Assembly (NCBI GenBank): GCA_016207445.1
Contig: JACQPS010000225.1
Span: 1-9,189, forward strand
Source of the DNA: Gemmatimonadota bacterium
GTDB lineage: Bacteria > Gemmatimonadota > Gemmatimonadetes > Longimicrobiales > RSA9
Reading direction: 5' to 3'
DNA: 9,189 nt
The notes below the pieces were generated by a model that ran no database searches, was not told the origin of the DNA, and saw nothing but the letters and a program-made list of their open reading frames with translations. This document shows positions 1 through 6,628 of this stretch, one piece after another. Within the stretch, counting starts at the first letter, position 1. Each line of letters begins with the position of its first letter. The translations under genes and the position numbers were made by a program.

Positions 1-584
1 AAGCGGGAGGTGGGGAGCCGTCGGCCCGCCGGGTGCAGCGACCCCGCGGCCCAGGAGAGCGAGCCGGCCACGAGGACCAGCGCGCCGAGCGGGTCCACGC
101 GGCTGCTGCCCGCGAGCCGACCGGGGCCGACCAGCAGCACGATGCCGGCGAGGCCCAGGACCAGGCCCAGGAGCACCCGCCCACCCGGTCGCGTGCCGCC
201 GCGCCACAGCCATGCCAGCAGGACCATCCAGACCGGAACGGTGGCTACGAGCACCGCGGCCACGCCGGACGGGACGCGTTGTTGCGCCCAGACCAGTGCA
301 CCGTTCCCGCCCAGAAAGAGGAGGCCGCCCACCACCAGCGCATCCCGCCAGCGCGCGCCGGCCGGGCGGGGCGCCCCCCGCCCCCGCGCCCACACGTACA
401 GCAGGCCGCCGGCCGCGAGGAAGCGCGCGCCCGCCATGAGCAGCGGCGGGATCGTCTCGATCGCGTAGTGGATCCCGAGGTAGGTGGAGCCCCAGATGAA
501 ATAGATGGCGGCGAAGGCCAGGAGCACCTTCGTCCGCGCGCGGGCCGTGTCAGCGTGCCGGGCGCCGGCGGGTCGCGTGCGCAT
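1..584 (-). CDS. EamA/DMT-family transporter, YedA-like (partial, C-terminus off the left edge)
   Basis: This is an inner-membrane protein of the drug/metabolite transporter superfamily (EamA domain), which usually exports metabolites or amino acids; the substrate cannot be told here. From the ATG at 584, 194 residues are visible out of roughly 300 expected. The first helix carries FIWGSTYLGI (residues 29-38), followed by PPLLMAGARFLAAG (46-59), NGALVWAQQRVPSG (94-107) with VAAVLVATVP, and a helix with GLAGIVLLVGP (144-154). GSLSWAAGS (174-182) begins the second EamA half. This order matches E. coli YedA closely. The start overlaps the end of the bcp-type gene by 35 bp, so the two are probably co-transcribed. 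Upstream of 584 there is only a weak purine stretch. A GTG at 527, just before the first helix, is an alternative start that would remove the overlap. Confidence 0.88.
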   Translation of the reverse strand, partial: MRTRPAGARHADTARARTKVLLAFAAIYFIWGSTYLGIHYAIETIPPLLMAGARFLAAGGLLYVWARGRGAPRPAGARWRDALVVGGLLFLGGNGALVWAQQRVPSGVAAVLVATVPVWMVLLAWLWRGGTRPGGRVLLGLVLGLAGIVLLVGPGRLAGSSRVDPLGALVLVAGSLSWAAGSLHPAGRRLPTSR

Positions 585-1044
585 CGGCCTCGCCCCGTAA
601 GGCCTCGAGCACGAGCGACGCGTGCTCCTCCGGCTTCACGCGCGGGAACACGCGCGCGACCCGACCCTGCTCGTCGATCACGAACGTGCTGCGTTCGTTC
701 CCCCAGTGTTTCCGCCCCAGGAACGACTTCTCCTTCCACACCCCGTACGCCTCCGCCACCCGGTGCTCGCTGTCGACGAGCAGGCGGAAGGGAAGCCCGT
801 ACTTCTTGCGGAAGCGGACGTGCGCCTCGACCGGGTCCGGGCTCACGCCCAGCACGACCGCCTCGGCCTCGAGCTGCGCGAACCGGTCGCGCAGGTCGCA
901 CGCCTGCCGCGTGCACCCCGGCGTGTCGTCCTTGGGATAGAAGTAGAGCACCACCTTGCGCCCGCGCAGGTCCGACAGCCGCACGGTCGAGCCGTCCTCG
1001 GCGGGGAGCGTGAAGTCTGGGGCGACGTCGTTTTCCGCGAGCAT
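550..1044 (-). CDS. bcp: Thioredoxin-dependent thiol peroxidase (BCP/PrxQ-type peroxiredoxin)
   Basis: A cytoplasmic peroxiredoxin that reduces hydrogen peroxide and organic hydroperoxides and is recycled by thioredoxin. From the preferred start it has 164 residues, usual for the family. It shows APDFTLP (8-14), the active-site stretch YFYPKDDTPGCTRQAC (34-49) with peroxidatic Cys44 and resolving Cys49, and the later GNERSTFVIDEQG segment typical of BCP. The Cys-x4-Cys spacing marks the atypical two-Cys BCP type. Three in-frame ATGs lie close together (1065, 1056, 1044). I chose 1044 because GGAG sits 6 nt before it and the N-terminus then matches the family; 1056 has GAGG 9 nt upstream and is also possible. 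The basic C-terminal tail (TRRRPAR) overlaps the start of the transporter gene. The gene is divergent from pncA. Confidence 0.93.
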   Translation of the reverse strand: MLAENDVAPDFTLPAEDGSTVRLSDLRGRKVVLYFYPKDDTPGCTRQACDLRDRFAQLEAEAVVLGVSPDPVEAHVRFRKKYGLPFRLLVDSEHRVAEAYGVWKEKSFLGRKHWGNERSTFVIDEQGRVARVFPRVKPEEHASLVLEALRGEADAHATRRRPAR

Positions 1045-1130
1045 ACTCGTCTCCATAATGTTCATCCTCTGCGGTGAATGGTTTTCGCCGGCCCTGCCCG
1101 CCGCGCCCGCTTTCCGGCATCCCCCTCGCG

Positions 1131-1155
1131 CCCTATTTTGTTAACGCTAACATCG
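1131..1155. promoter_or_regulatory. AT-rich island with near-palindrome in the bcp/pncA divergent region
   Basis: The gap between the bcp-type start and pncA is GC-rich except for this patch. It holds CCTATTTTG followed by GTTAACGCTAAC (1140-1151), an imperfect 12-bp palindrome with perfect GTTA/TAAC half-sites around ACGC. It lies 32 bp upstream of pncA and about 90 bp upstream of the bcp start, so it could be a promoter core or operator for one or both genes. No clear -35/-10 pair can be assigned. Promoter function is inferred from position and composition only. Confidence 0.35.
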
Positions 1156-1183
1156 CAACGCGCTCGTGCAAGGAGGAGAGCTC

Positions 1184-1798
1184 ATGGCGACGCAGAGCGC
1201 GCTCCTCGTCGTGGACGTCCAGAACGATTTCTGCCCGGGCGGCGCGCTGGCGGTGCCCGAGGGCGACCGGGTCGTCCCCGTCCTGAACGACTACATCGCC
1301 CGCTTCCGCGAGGCCGGTGTGCCGGTGTACGCATCGCGGGACTGGCACCCTCGCGAGACCCGGCACTTCAAGGCCTGGGGCGGGAAGTGGCCGCCGCACT
1401 GCATCCAGGACACGCGCGGCGCCCAGTTCCACGCCGAGCTCCGGCTGCCGAAGGACGCCGTCATCGTCTCCAAAGGGATGGACCCCGAGCAGGACGCCTA
1501 CTCCGCCTTTCAGGCCCAGGACGCGAACGGCGCGGCGCTCGAGCAGTCGCTCCGGCAGCGGGGCGTGCAGCGGCTGTACGTGGGCGGGCTGGCCACCGAC
1601 TACTGTGTGCGGGCCTCCACCCTGGATGCGCTGAAGCAGGGGTTCCAGGCCGTGCTGCTCCTGGACGCGGTCAAAGGCATCGACCTGGAGCCCGGCGATA
1701 TTGCCCGCTCCATCGACGAGATGGTCCGCTCGGGCGCGCGCACCGCGACCCTGGCCAGCATCGAGCAGGAAATCGGGACCGGCGCCGCGCGCTCATGA
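1184..1798 (+). CDS. pncA: Nicotinamidase (pyrazinamidase)
   Basis: Hydrolyses nicotinamide to nicotinate and ammonia, the first step of NAD salvage by the Preiss-Handler route, in the cytoplasm. It has 204 residues, an isochorismatase-like fold and the full nicotinamidase signature. The catalytic triad is Asp11 (VVDVQNDFCPGG), Lys97 (VSKGMD) and Cys141 (GLATDYCVR). The metal ligands are Asp53 and His55 (SRDWHP), His61 (RHF) and His72 (WPPHC). The ATG at 1184 has an excellent AAGGAGG Shine-Dalgarno at 1170-1176, 7 nt upstream, which settles the start over the in-frame GTG at 1166. The gene is divergent from the bcp-type gene, and ispG follows 82 bp downstream on the same strand. All key residues are intact, so it should be active. 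Confidence 0.96.
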   Translation: MATQSALLVVDVQNDFCPGGALAVPEGDRVVPVLNDYIARFREAGVPVYASRDWHPRETRHFKAWGGKWPPHCIQDTRGAQFHAELRLPKDAVIVSKGMDPEQDAYSAFQAQDANGAALEQSLRQRGVQRLYVGGLATDYCVRASTLDALKQGFQAVLLLDAVKGIDLEPGDIARSIDEMVRSGARTATLASIEQEIGTGAARS

Positions 1799-1880
1799 GC
1801 GATCCCACGCGGGGCGCCGGGGTAATCAGACGGGTCGAATGCGACGAGGAGCCGAGCGGAAGGGGACGGTCGAGGAAGTG

Positions 1881-3119
1881 ATGCCGGTCGAGCGCAGACG
1901 GACGGTCACGGTGGATGTGGGGGGCGTTCCCGTCGGGAGCGGCCACCCCATCGTCGTGCAATCCATGACCAACACCGACACCGCGGATGCGGCGGCCACG
2001 GCCGACCAGGTCGAGGCGCTGGCCGGCGCCGGGAGCGAGCTGGTCCGCGTCACCGTGAACAACGACGAGGCGGCGCAGGCGGTGCCGGAGATCGTGGCGC
2101 GGCTACGCGCCCGCGACGTGCGCGTGCCCGTGATCGGCGACTTCCACTACAACGGGCACCTGCTGCTGACGAAGTACCCGGAGTGCTCCCGCGCGCTGGC
2201 CAAGTACCGGATCAATCCGGGCAACGTGGGCACGAAGCGGCGCGATGACAACTTCCGCACGATCATCGAAGCGGCGCTCGCACATGAAAAGCCGGTGCGC
2301 ATCGGCGTGAACTGGGGCTCGCTCGACCAGCAGCTCCTGACGGAGCTCATGGACGAAAACGCGCGCCGGCCGGAGCCGTGGGACTCGAAGGCGGTCACGA
2401 CCCTGGCCATGGTCGAGAGCGCGCTGCGCTCCGCGCGGCTGGCGGAAGAGTGCGGGCTCGCACACGATCGCATCATCCTGAGTGCCAAGGTATCGGGGGT
2501 GCAGGAACTGGTGACCGTGTACCGCGAGCTCGCCGCCCGCTGCGACTACCCGCTGCACCTCGGCTTGACCGAGGCCGGCATGGGCACGAAGGGCACGGTC
2601 GCCAGCGCGGCGGCGCTGGGCATCCTGTTGCAGGAGGGTATCGGGGACACGATTCGCGTGTCGCTCACGCCGCGGCCCGGTGGCGACCGCACGGAAGAAG
2701 TGCGGGTGGCGCAGCAGATCCTGCAATCCCTCGAGCTGCGCAGCTTCGCGCCCCAGGTGAGCTCGTGCCCCGGGTGCGGCCGCACCACGAGCACGTTCTT
2801 CCAGCAGATGGCGGACGATATCCAGGGCTACCTGCGGGAGTGCATGCCGGAATGGCGGCAGCGCTACCCGGGGGTGGAAGAGTTGCGGGTGGCGGTCATG
2901 GGGTGCGTGGTGAACGGGCCGGGCGAGTCCAAGCACGCCGACATCGGCATCTCGCTCCCGGGCAGCTTCGAGGAGCCGAAGGCGCCCGTGTACATCGACG
3001 GCCGGCTCTTCGCCACGCTGCGCGGCGAGACGCTGGTGCAGGAGTTCCTGCGCATCCTGGGCGAGTATGTGGCAGCGCGCTACGGTACGGCCGTCGAGGC
3101 CGGAGCGAGCGCGGATTAG
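1881..3119 (+). CDS. ispG: 4-hydroxy-3-methylbut-2-en-1-yl diphosphate synthase (IspG/GcpE)
   Basis: Catalyses the penultimate step of the MEP (non-mevalonate) isoprenoid pathway, reductively converting MEcPP to HMBPP with a [4Fe-4S] cluster. It has 412 residues. The N-terminal TIM-barrel part contains IVVQSMTNTDT, YRINPGNVGTK, VRIGVNWGSLD, HLGLTEAGMGTKG and EGIGDTIRVSLT. The C-terminal domain supplies the cluster ligands Cys296 and Cys299 (SSCPGCGR), Cys342 (GCVVNGPGE) and Glu349. The stretch between the CxxC and the third Cys is about 11 residues longer than in E. coli IspG, which resembles the longer (about 400 aa) bacterial form. The ATG at 1881 follows GAGGA with a short spacer and gives the family-like N-terminus. 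The ATG at 1839 is in frame but adds a non-conserved leader. The gene lies downstream of pncA with no metabolic link evident. Confidence 0.96.
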   Translation: MPVERRRTVTVDVGGVPVGSGHPIVVQSMTNTDTADAAATADQVEALAGAGSELVRVTVNNDEAAQAVPEIVARLRARDVRVPVIGDFHYNGHLLLTKYPECSRALAKYRINPGNVGTKRRDDNFRTIIEAALAHEKPVRIGVNWGSLDQQLLTELMDENARRPEPWDSKAVTTLAMVESALRSARLAEECGLAHDRIILSAKVSGVQELVTVYRELAARCDYPLHLGLTEAGMGTKGTVASAAALGILLQEGIGDTIRVSLTPRPGGDRTEEVRVAQQILQSLELRSFAPQVSSCPGCGRTTSTFFQQMADDIQGYLRECMPEWRQRYPGVEELRVAVMGCVVNGPGESKHADIGISLPGSFEEPKAPVYIDGRLFATLRGETLVQEFLRILGEYVAARYGTAVEAGASAD

Positions 3120-3254
3120 AGGGATCGGGGATCAGGGAGCACGGATCAGGGATTAGGGGACTGAACTGGATCGGGCGGTGGAATGGCCTCTCAGCTGCGG
3201 ATTCCGCTTCTGATCCCTGGCCCCTGACCCCTGACCCCTGGCACCCGATCCCTG
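3120..3254. repeat. Degenerate inverted repeat of GGGATCAGGG-type units, G-quadruplex candidate
   Basis: This starts directly after the ispG stop. The left arm (3121-3159) is a run of G-tract units: GGGATC, GGGGATCA, then GATCAGGGA twice (3130-3138 and 3144-3152, 14 bp apart) and TTAGGGGA. The right arm (3211-3254) is the C-rich counterpart: GATCCCTG at 3212-3219 and 3247-3254 flank three copies of CCCCTGA/G (3221-3241). The arms are roughly complementary across about 50 bp of ordinary sequence, so the transcript could fold into a large imperfect stem. It could act as an ispG terminator or processing signal, although no T-tract follows. The right arm has six C-tracts with 3-5 nt loops, enough for a quadruplex on the minus strand. 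Confidence 0.7.
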
Positions 3255-3260
3255 CCGTTC

Positions 3261-3494
3261 ATGATCGTCTTCTACGTCCTGCTCGGCTTCGTCCTGTTGC
3301 GCTTCGTGCTGGTGCTGCTTGCGGCCGCGCTACTGGTGCGGCCGGTCACGGCCTGCCCCGCCTGCTTCCGCCCGAGTCTCCCCATCCAGCGCGCCTGGCT
3401 CGCGCGCCTGGCCCCCTGGTTCGAATGGCGCTGGTGCCCGCACTGCGGCTGGCAGGCGCTCGCCCGCCGGCGCAGAGCGGGCGACGACGCGTGA
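3261..3494 (+). CDS. Small membrane protein with a Cys4 zinc ribbon (hypothetical)
   Basis: A 77-residue protein of unknown function. Residues 2-26 form one strongly hydrophobic segment (with Arg14 inside it), a membrane anchor or uncleaved signal. It is followed by two cysteine knuckles, CPAC (Cys32, Cys35) and CPHC-GW (Cys59, Cys62), 23 residues apart. These should bind one zinc as a rubredoxin-like or zinc-ribbon module. The segment between them is rich in Trp and Arg, and RRRR at 69-72 suggests the ribbon is cytoplasmic. No Shine-Dalgarno precedes the ATG: the C-rich repeat ends 6 nt upstream. The hydrophobic anchor requires a start at or very near 3261. The paired cysteines and coherent architecture argue for a real gene. 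The S9B peptidase follows 77 bp downstream. Confidence 0.62.
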   Translation: MIVFYVLLGFVLLRFVLVLLAAALLVRPVTACPACFRPSLPIQRAWLARLAPWFEWRWCPHCGWQALARRRRAGDDA

Positions 3495-3571
3495 AGCGCG
3501 CCCGCGGCCGCGCGGCCGCCGTCGTCTTCGAGACAAGCTCCCCGCGGACGAGCCGGAATGGAGGGAAGGTC

Positions 3572-5782
3572 GTGAGAGCACGTTGCGTGCTGCAGTCGCT
3601 CATCCCCCTGGCGCTGCTGGCGTTCGCCACCGCGCCGGCGCCCGCGCAGGACCGGCTCACGCCCGCCGATCTCTACACGCCCGAGCTCGGGCTGGAGGAC
3701 CTGGACCAGCTGCGCTGGACGCCTGTGGGCGATGCGTTCGCCTACGTCGAGGCCGACTCGGCCGGCAGGGGCACCGATCTCTGGCGCATGGACGTGCGCA
3801 CGGGCGAGCGCAGTCGGCTGGTCACGGGTGCCTCACTCGTGCCGCCGGGCGAGCGCGAGCCGATTCCGATCGAGGGGTACGAGTGGTCGCCCGATGGGTC
3901 GAAGCTGCTGCTCTTCAGCCATGCGCAGCGCGTCTGGCGGCTGCGCACGAAGGGGCGTTTCTACATCTATGACCTCGCCGCCCGGACGCTCCGGCCGATC
4001 TCGAGCGCCCCCGGCTGGCAACAGTTCGCCAAGTTCTCGCCCGACGGGCGCCGCATCGGCTTCGTGCGCGACCACGACCTCCACGTAGTGGACCTCACGA
4101 CCGGTCGCGAGACGCGCCTCACCGCGGACGGCGGCGACGCGATCATCAACGGCACCTTCGACTGGGTCTACGAGGAGGAGCTCGGCCTGCGCGACGGCTG
4201 GCGCTGGAGCCCGGACGGCGCGCGCATCGCGTTCTGGCGCCTGGATCAGAGCCCGATCCCGAGGTTCTTTCTGATCGACGAGTTGCCGCTCTATCCCCAG
4301 CTCTTCCCGATCCGCTACCCCAAAGCCGGCGAGCCGAACTCGCGGGTCAAGGTCGGAGTGATCGAGCTGGATGGCGGCCGCATCACCTGGATCGACGTGG
4401 AACCGGGTGACGGCTACGTCGCGCGCATGGACTGGGCCGCCTCTCCGGCGGAGCTGGTGGTGCAGCGGCTGAACCGGCATCAGAACCGGCTCGACGTGTT
4501 GCTGGCCGACGTTCGCACCGGCCGCAGCCGCGTGCTGTTCACGGAAACCGATTCCGCCTGGATCGATCCCGACTGGACCGGCTTCGAGGAGACGCTGACC
4601 TGGGTCCGCGACGGGCAGCAGTTCCTCTGGACCAGCGAGCGGGACGGCTACCACCACATCTACCTCTACCAGCGGGATGGCTCGCTGGCCCGCCAGCTCA
4701 CGCGCGGGGAATTCGACGTCGTACACTGGATGGGCGTGGACCACGGCGGGTGGGTCTACTACGTCGCCGCCGATCCCACGCCGCTCGAGCGGCAGCTCTT
4801 CCGCGTGCGCCTGGACGGAGGCCGCCCGCAGCGGCTGAGCCAGGAGCCGGGCGCGCACGACGAGATCCTGCTCGCCCCCGATGCCCGCCACTACCTCGAA
4901 TGGTATTCGCGCGCCGATGCGGCGCCGGTCCGCCGGCTGCACAGCGCGGACGGACGCGTCCTGCGCGTGCTCCGCGACAACGCCGACGTGCGCCGGCGGC
5001 TCGCCGCGCTCGGCGCCCGCCCGCCCGAGTTCTTCCGGTTCCGGACCAGTGATGGCGTCGAGCTGAACGGCTGGATGATTCGCCCCCCGGATTTCGATCC
5101 GGAGCGCCGCTACCCGGTCCTCATGTACGTCTACGGCGGGCCGGGATCCCAGACGGTGCTGGAGGCATGGGGCGCGGGCGCGGGGCACTCGCGCTACCTC
5201 TGGCACCAGCTGCTGGCGCAGCGCGGCTACATCATCGCGAGCGTGGACAACCGGGGGACCGGCTCGCGAGGACGCGCCTTCAAGAAGCTGACCTACCTCG
5301 ATCTGGGGACCTGGGAGGCGCACGACCAGATCGAGGCCGCCCGCTACCTGGGCTCGCTGCCTTTCGTCGATCCGGGTCGCATCGGCATCTGGGGCGCCAG
5401 CTACGGCGGCACCATGAGCGCACTTACCATGATGCGCGGCGGCACGCTGTTCCGCGCCGGCATCGCCGTGGCGCCCGTCACCCACTGGAAGCTTTACGAC
5501 ACGATTTACACCGAGCGCTACATGCGGACGCCGGCGGAGAACCCGGAGGGGTACCGCAGGAGCGCGCCGCTCGAGCACGCAGCCGGGCTCACGGGTCAAC
5601 TCTTGCTCGTGCACGGCACGGGCGACGACAACGTTCACTTCCAGAACACCGTCCAGCTCGTGCAAGCGCTTCAGGACGCGGGCAAGCAGTTCGCGCTCAT
5701 GGTGTACCCGAACCGGACGCACGCCCTCGGCGGTGTGCATCTGTACGAGCTGTATACGCGCTGGATCGAGCAGCGACTGTAG
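3572..5782 (+). CDS. Secreted dipeptidyl peptidase IV-like serine peptidase (family S9B)
   Basis: An exported peptidase predicted to release X-Pro or X-Ala dipeptides from peptide N-termini, in the periplasm or outside the cell. It has 736 residues. The GTG start has GGAGGG 6 nt upstream and opens a Sec signal peptide, likely cleaved after APA (23-25). A DPPIV_N beta-propeller (about 90-440) carries DWVYEEEL (197-204); Glu202/Glu203 align with the substrate-amine-binding Glu205/206 of human DPP4. The C-terminal alpha/beta-hydrolase domain (about 500-736) has VYGGPGSQ with oxyanion Tyr521, nucleophile Ser610 (GASYGG), Asp685 (HGTGDDNVHF) and His717 (NRTHALGG). The S1-pocket residues Trp639, Tyr642 and Tyr646 and Asn687 also match human DPP4 (offset 20 around the nucleophile, 23 from Asp685 on). 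The residue before Ser610 is Ala, where DPP4 has Trp. Exact substrate preference is inferred. Confidence 0.95.
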   Translation: MRARCVLQSLIPLALLAFATAPAPAQDRLTPADLYTPELGLEDLDQLRWTPVGDAFAYVEADSAGRGTDLWRMDVRTGERSRLVTGASLVPPGEREPIPIEGYEWSPDGSKLLLFSHAQRVWRLRTKGRFYIYDLAARTLRPISSAPGWQQFAKFSPDGRRIGFVRDHDLHVVDLTTGRETRLTADGGDAIINGTFDWVYEEELGLRDGWRWSPDGARIAFWRLDQSPIPRFFLIDELPLYPQLFPIRYPKAGEPNSRVKVGVIELDGGRITWIDVEPGDGYVARMDWAASPAELVVQRLNRHQNRLDVLLADVRTGRSRVLFTETDSAWIDPDWTGFEETLTWVRDGQQFLWTSERDGYHHIYLYQRDGSLARQLTRGEFDVVHWMGVDHGGWVYYVAADPTPLERQLFRVRLDGGRPQRLSQEPGAHDEILLAPDARHYLEWYSRADAAPVRRLHSADGRVLRVLRDNADVRRRLAALGARPPEFFRFRTSDGVELNGWMIRPPDFDPERRYPVLMYVYGGPGSQTVLEAWGAGAGHSRYLWHQLLAQRGYIIASVDNRGTGSRGRAFKKLTYLDLGTWEAHDQIEAARYLGSLPFVDPGRIGIWGASYGGTMSALTMMRGGTLFRAGIAVAPVTHWKLYDTIYTERYMRTPAENPEGYRRSAPLEHAAGLTGQLLLVHGTGDDNVHFQNTVQLVQALQDAGKQFALMVYPNRTHALGGVHLYELYTRWIEQRL

Positions 5783-5801
5783 TCACGCAGCGACGCGGAC
5801 A

Positions 5802-5827
5802 ACGGGGAGGAGAGACGTCCCCGTCTC
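5802..5827. terminator. Candidate hairpin between convergent peptidase and DinB-fold genes
   Basis: The 47-bp gap between the convergent stops contains ACGGGGA (5802-5808) and TCCCCGT (5818-5824), a 7-bp perfect stem with a 9-nt loop. It competes with a second stem, GAGACG (5812-5817) with CGTCTC (5822-5827). Position between tail-to-tail genes suggests transcript-end function in both directions, but neither side has a T-tract, so this is not a classical intrinsic terminator. Confidence 0.4.
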
Positions 5828-5829
5828 GC

Positions 5830-6327
5830 TCACCGGGCCTGCGCACCGAGTCGCTTCAGCAGTTGGATCTGGCCGGTGTGATAGGCGTCGTGCGCGGCGA
5901 CGCCGTAGATCAGCGCACCGTGGTCCCAGGGGCTCCCCGCGACGCGCCGCCTGAGCCGCGTGGGGGACAAGGCGCGCACCGCGTCCCGCAGCCGCTGGTG
6001 TTCCTCGCGCAGCAGCGCCACGTCCTCGCGCCAGCGGCGCGCGCTCGGCTCCGCTGGAGCGGGCGGCCAGTTCGAGCCCGCGCGCGGGAAGGCCCCGCGC
6101 CTGCCGCCCACGAGACGACGCCGGACCGCATACTTCCAGTACGCCGCGTGCAGCACGAGCTCCCAGATGCTGTGCCGGCCGCGACCCGGGCGCCACGCCG
6201 CGTCCGCCGGCCGGAGGCCCCGCAGCGAACCCAGCAAGGTCGGCCCGTGCCATCCCTTCCCCGTGAAGGACTCGTCCAGAATCCGCAGCAGCAGCTCGAT
6301 CTCCTGGGACAACGCGCGGTCGGCCAT
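5830..6327 (-). CDS. DinB-superfamily protein (putative metal-binding four-helix bundle)
   Basis: A 165-residue soluble protein of the DinB/YfiT-like four-helix-bundle superfamily. Members bind a divalent metal, and some are thiol-dependent S-transferases (for example bacillithiol- or mycothiol-linked); the reaction here is unknown. The expected three-histidine site is visible: His60 in WELVLHAAYWK (55-65), and His146 and His150 in HDAYHTGQI (146-154). The N-terminal helix has LLLRILDESFTGKGWHGP. The ATG at 6327 is fixed by AGGAGG 6 nt upstream, so the upstream in-frame ATG at 6414 is not needed. The gene is convergent with the S9B peptidase and divergent from the ZU5-like lipoprotein. Despite the family name it is unrelated to the DinB DNA polymerase. 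Confidence 0.9.
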   Translation of the reverse strand: MADRALSQEIELLLRILDESFTGKGWHGPTLLGSLRGLRPADAAWRPGRGRHSIWELVLHAAYWKYAVRRRLVGGRRGAFPRAGSNWPPAPAEPSARRWREDVALLREEHQRLRDAVRALSPTRLRRRVAGSPWDHGALIYGVAAHDAYHTGQIQLLKRLGAQAR

Positions 6328-6628
6328 GCGGTTCCTCCTGGCGTGGGGTTCAGGCACAAAAGAGCTATGCCTCCGCGACCTCCGCCAGGTAGCGTCCGCG
6401 CGGCGCCATCGCAACGTTTCGATACATCAGCGGAACGGCTCATTATGTTACTGTAACCAACCATTACGATTTGCAGTCGGCGGGACGGGCGTCCCCCACG
6501 CACTCATCCTGTTCCACGGCAATCTGTTGCGGGCGTATGACCCTCCTGGTATGGGAGTTGCTCACAGGGTGGCCGGCGCACTGTAGTCGGCGCTCACCTC
6601 GGTTGCACCCACCTTTCGACGAGGACGT
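6328..6628. promoter_or_regulatory. Divergent intergenic region with AT-rich palindromic promoter candidate
   Basis: About 300 bp without a gene lies between the DinB-fold start and the lipoprotein start. The only AT-rich patch is around 6440-6472. It contains the perfect palindrome GTTACTGTAAC (6447-6457) directly beside CATTAT (6441-6446); ATTATG at 6442-6447 reads CATAAT on the minus strand, a plausible -10 element for the DinB-fold gene. No matching -35 is clear. Farther right is GGGACGGGCGTCCC (6482-6495), a GC-rich palindrome without a T-tract. The remainder shows no coding signal in either direction. The promoter role is inferred from position and composition. Confidence 0.35.

Noticed and set aside
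33..1013. Long plus-strand open frame over the exporter and bcp region
   Set aside because: Low-complexity Arg/Pro/Ala translation, antisense to two clearly identified genes.
1701..1880. N-terminal extension of IspG from the frame's first start codon or the ATG at 1839
   Set aside because: The extension overlaps pncA, is not IspG-like, and lacks a good ribosome site. The ATG at 1881 gives the normal family N-terminus.
3120..3254. Possible CRISPR-like or tandem-repeat array
   Set aside because: The units are 7-9 bp, degenerate and oppositely oriented in the two arms, with no regular spacers and no cas genes nearby.
2378..3571. Upstream in-frame extension of the peptidase reading frame through ispG
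   Set aside because: This part reads ispG in the wrong frame. The signal peptide and a good ribosome site place the real start at the GTG at 3572.
3833..5740. 635-codon open frame on the minus strand
   Set aside because: Entirely antisense to the S9B peptidase, which has all its catalytic motifs. The antisense translation has no recognisable domain.
5167..6456. 429-codon plus-strand open frame spanning the peptidase end and the DinB-fold gene
   Set aside because: Out of frame with the peptidase and antisense to the DinB-fold gene, which has three metal-binding histidines and a perfect ribosome site.
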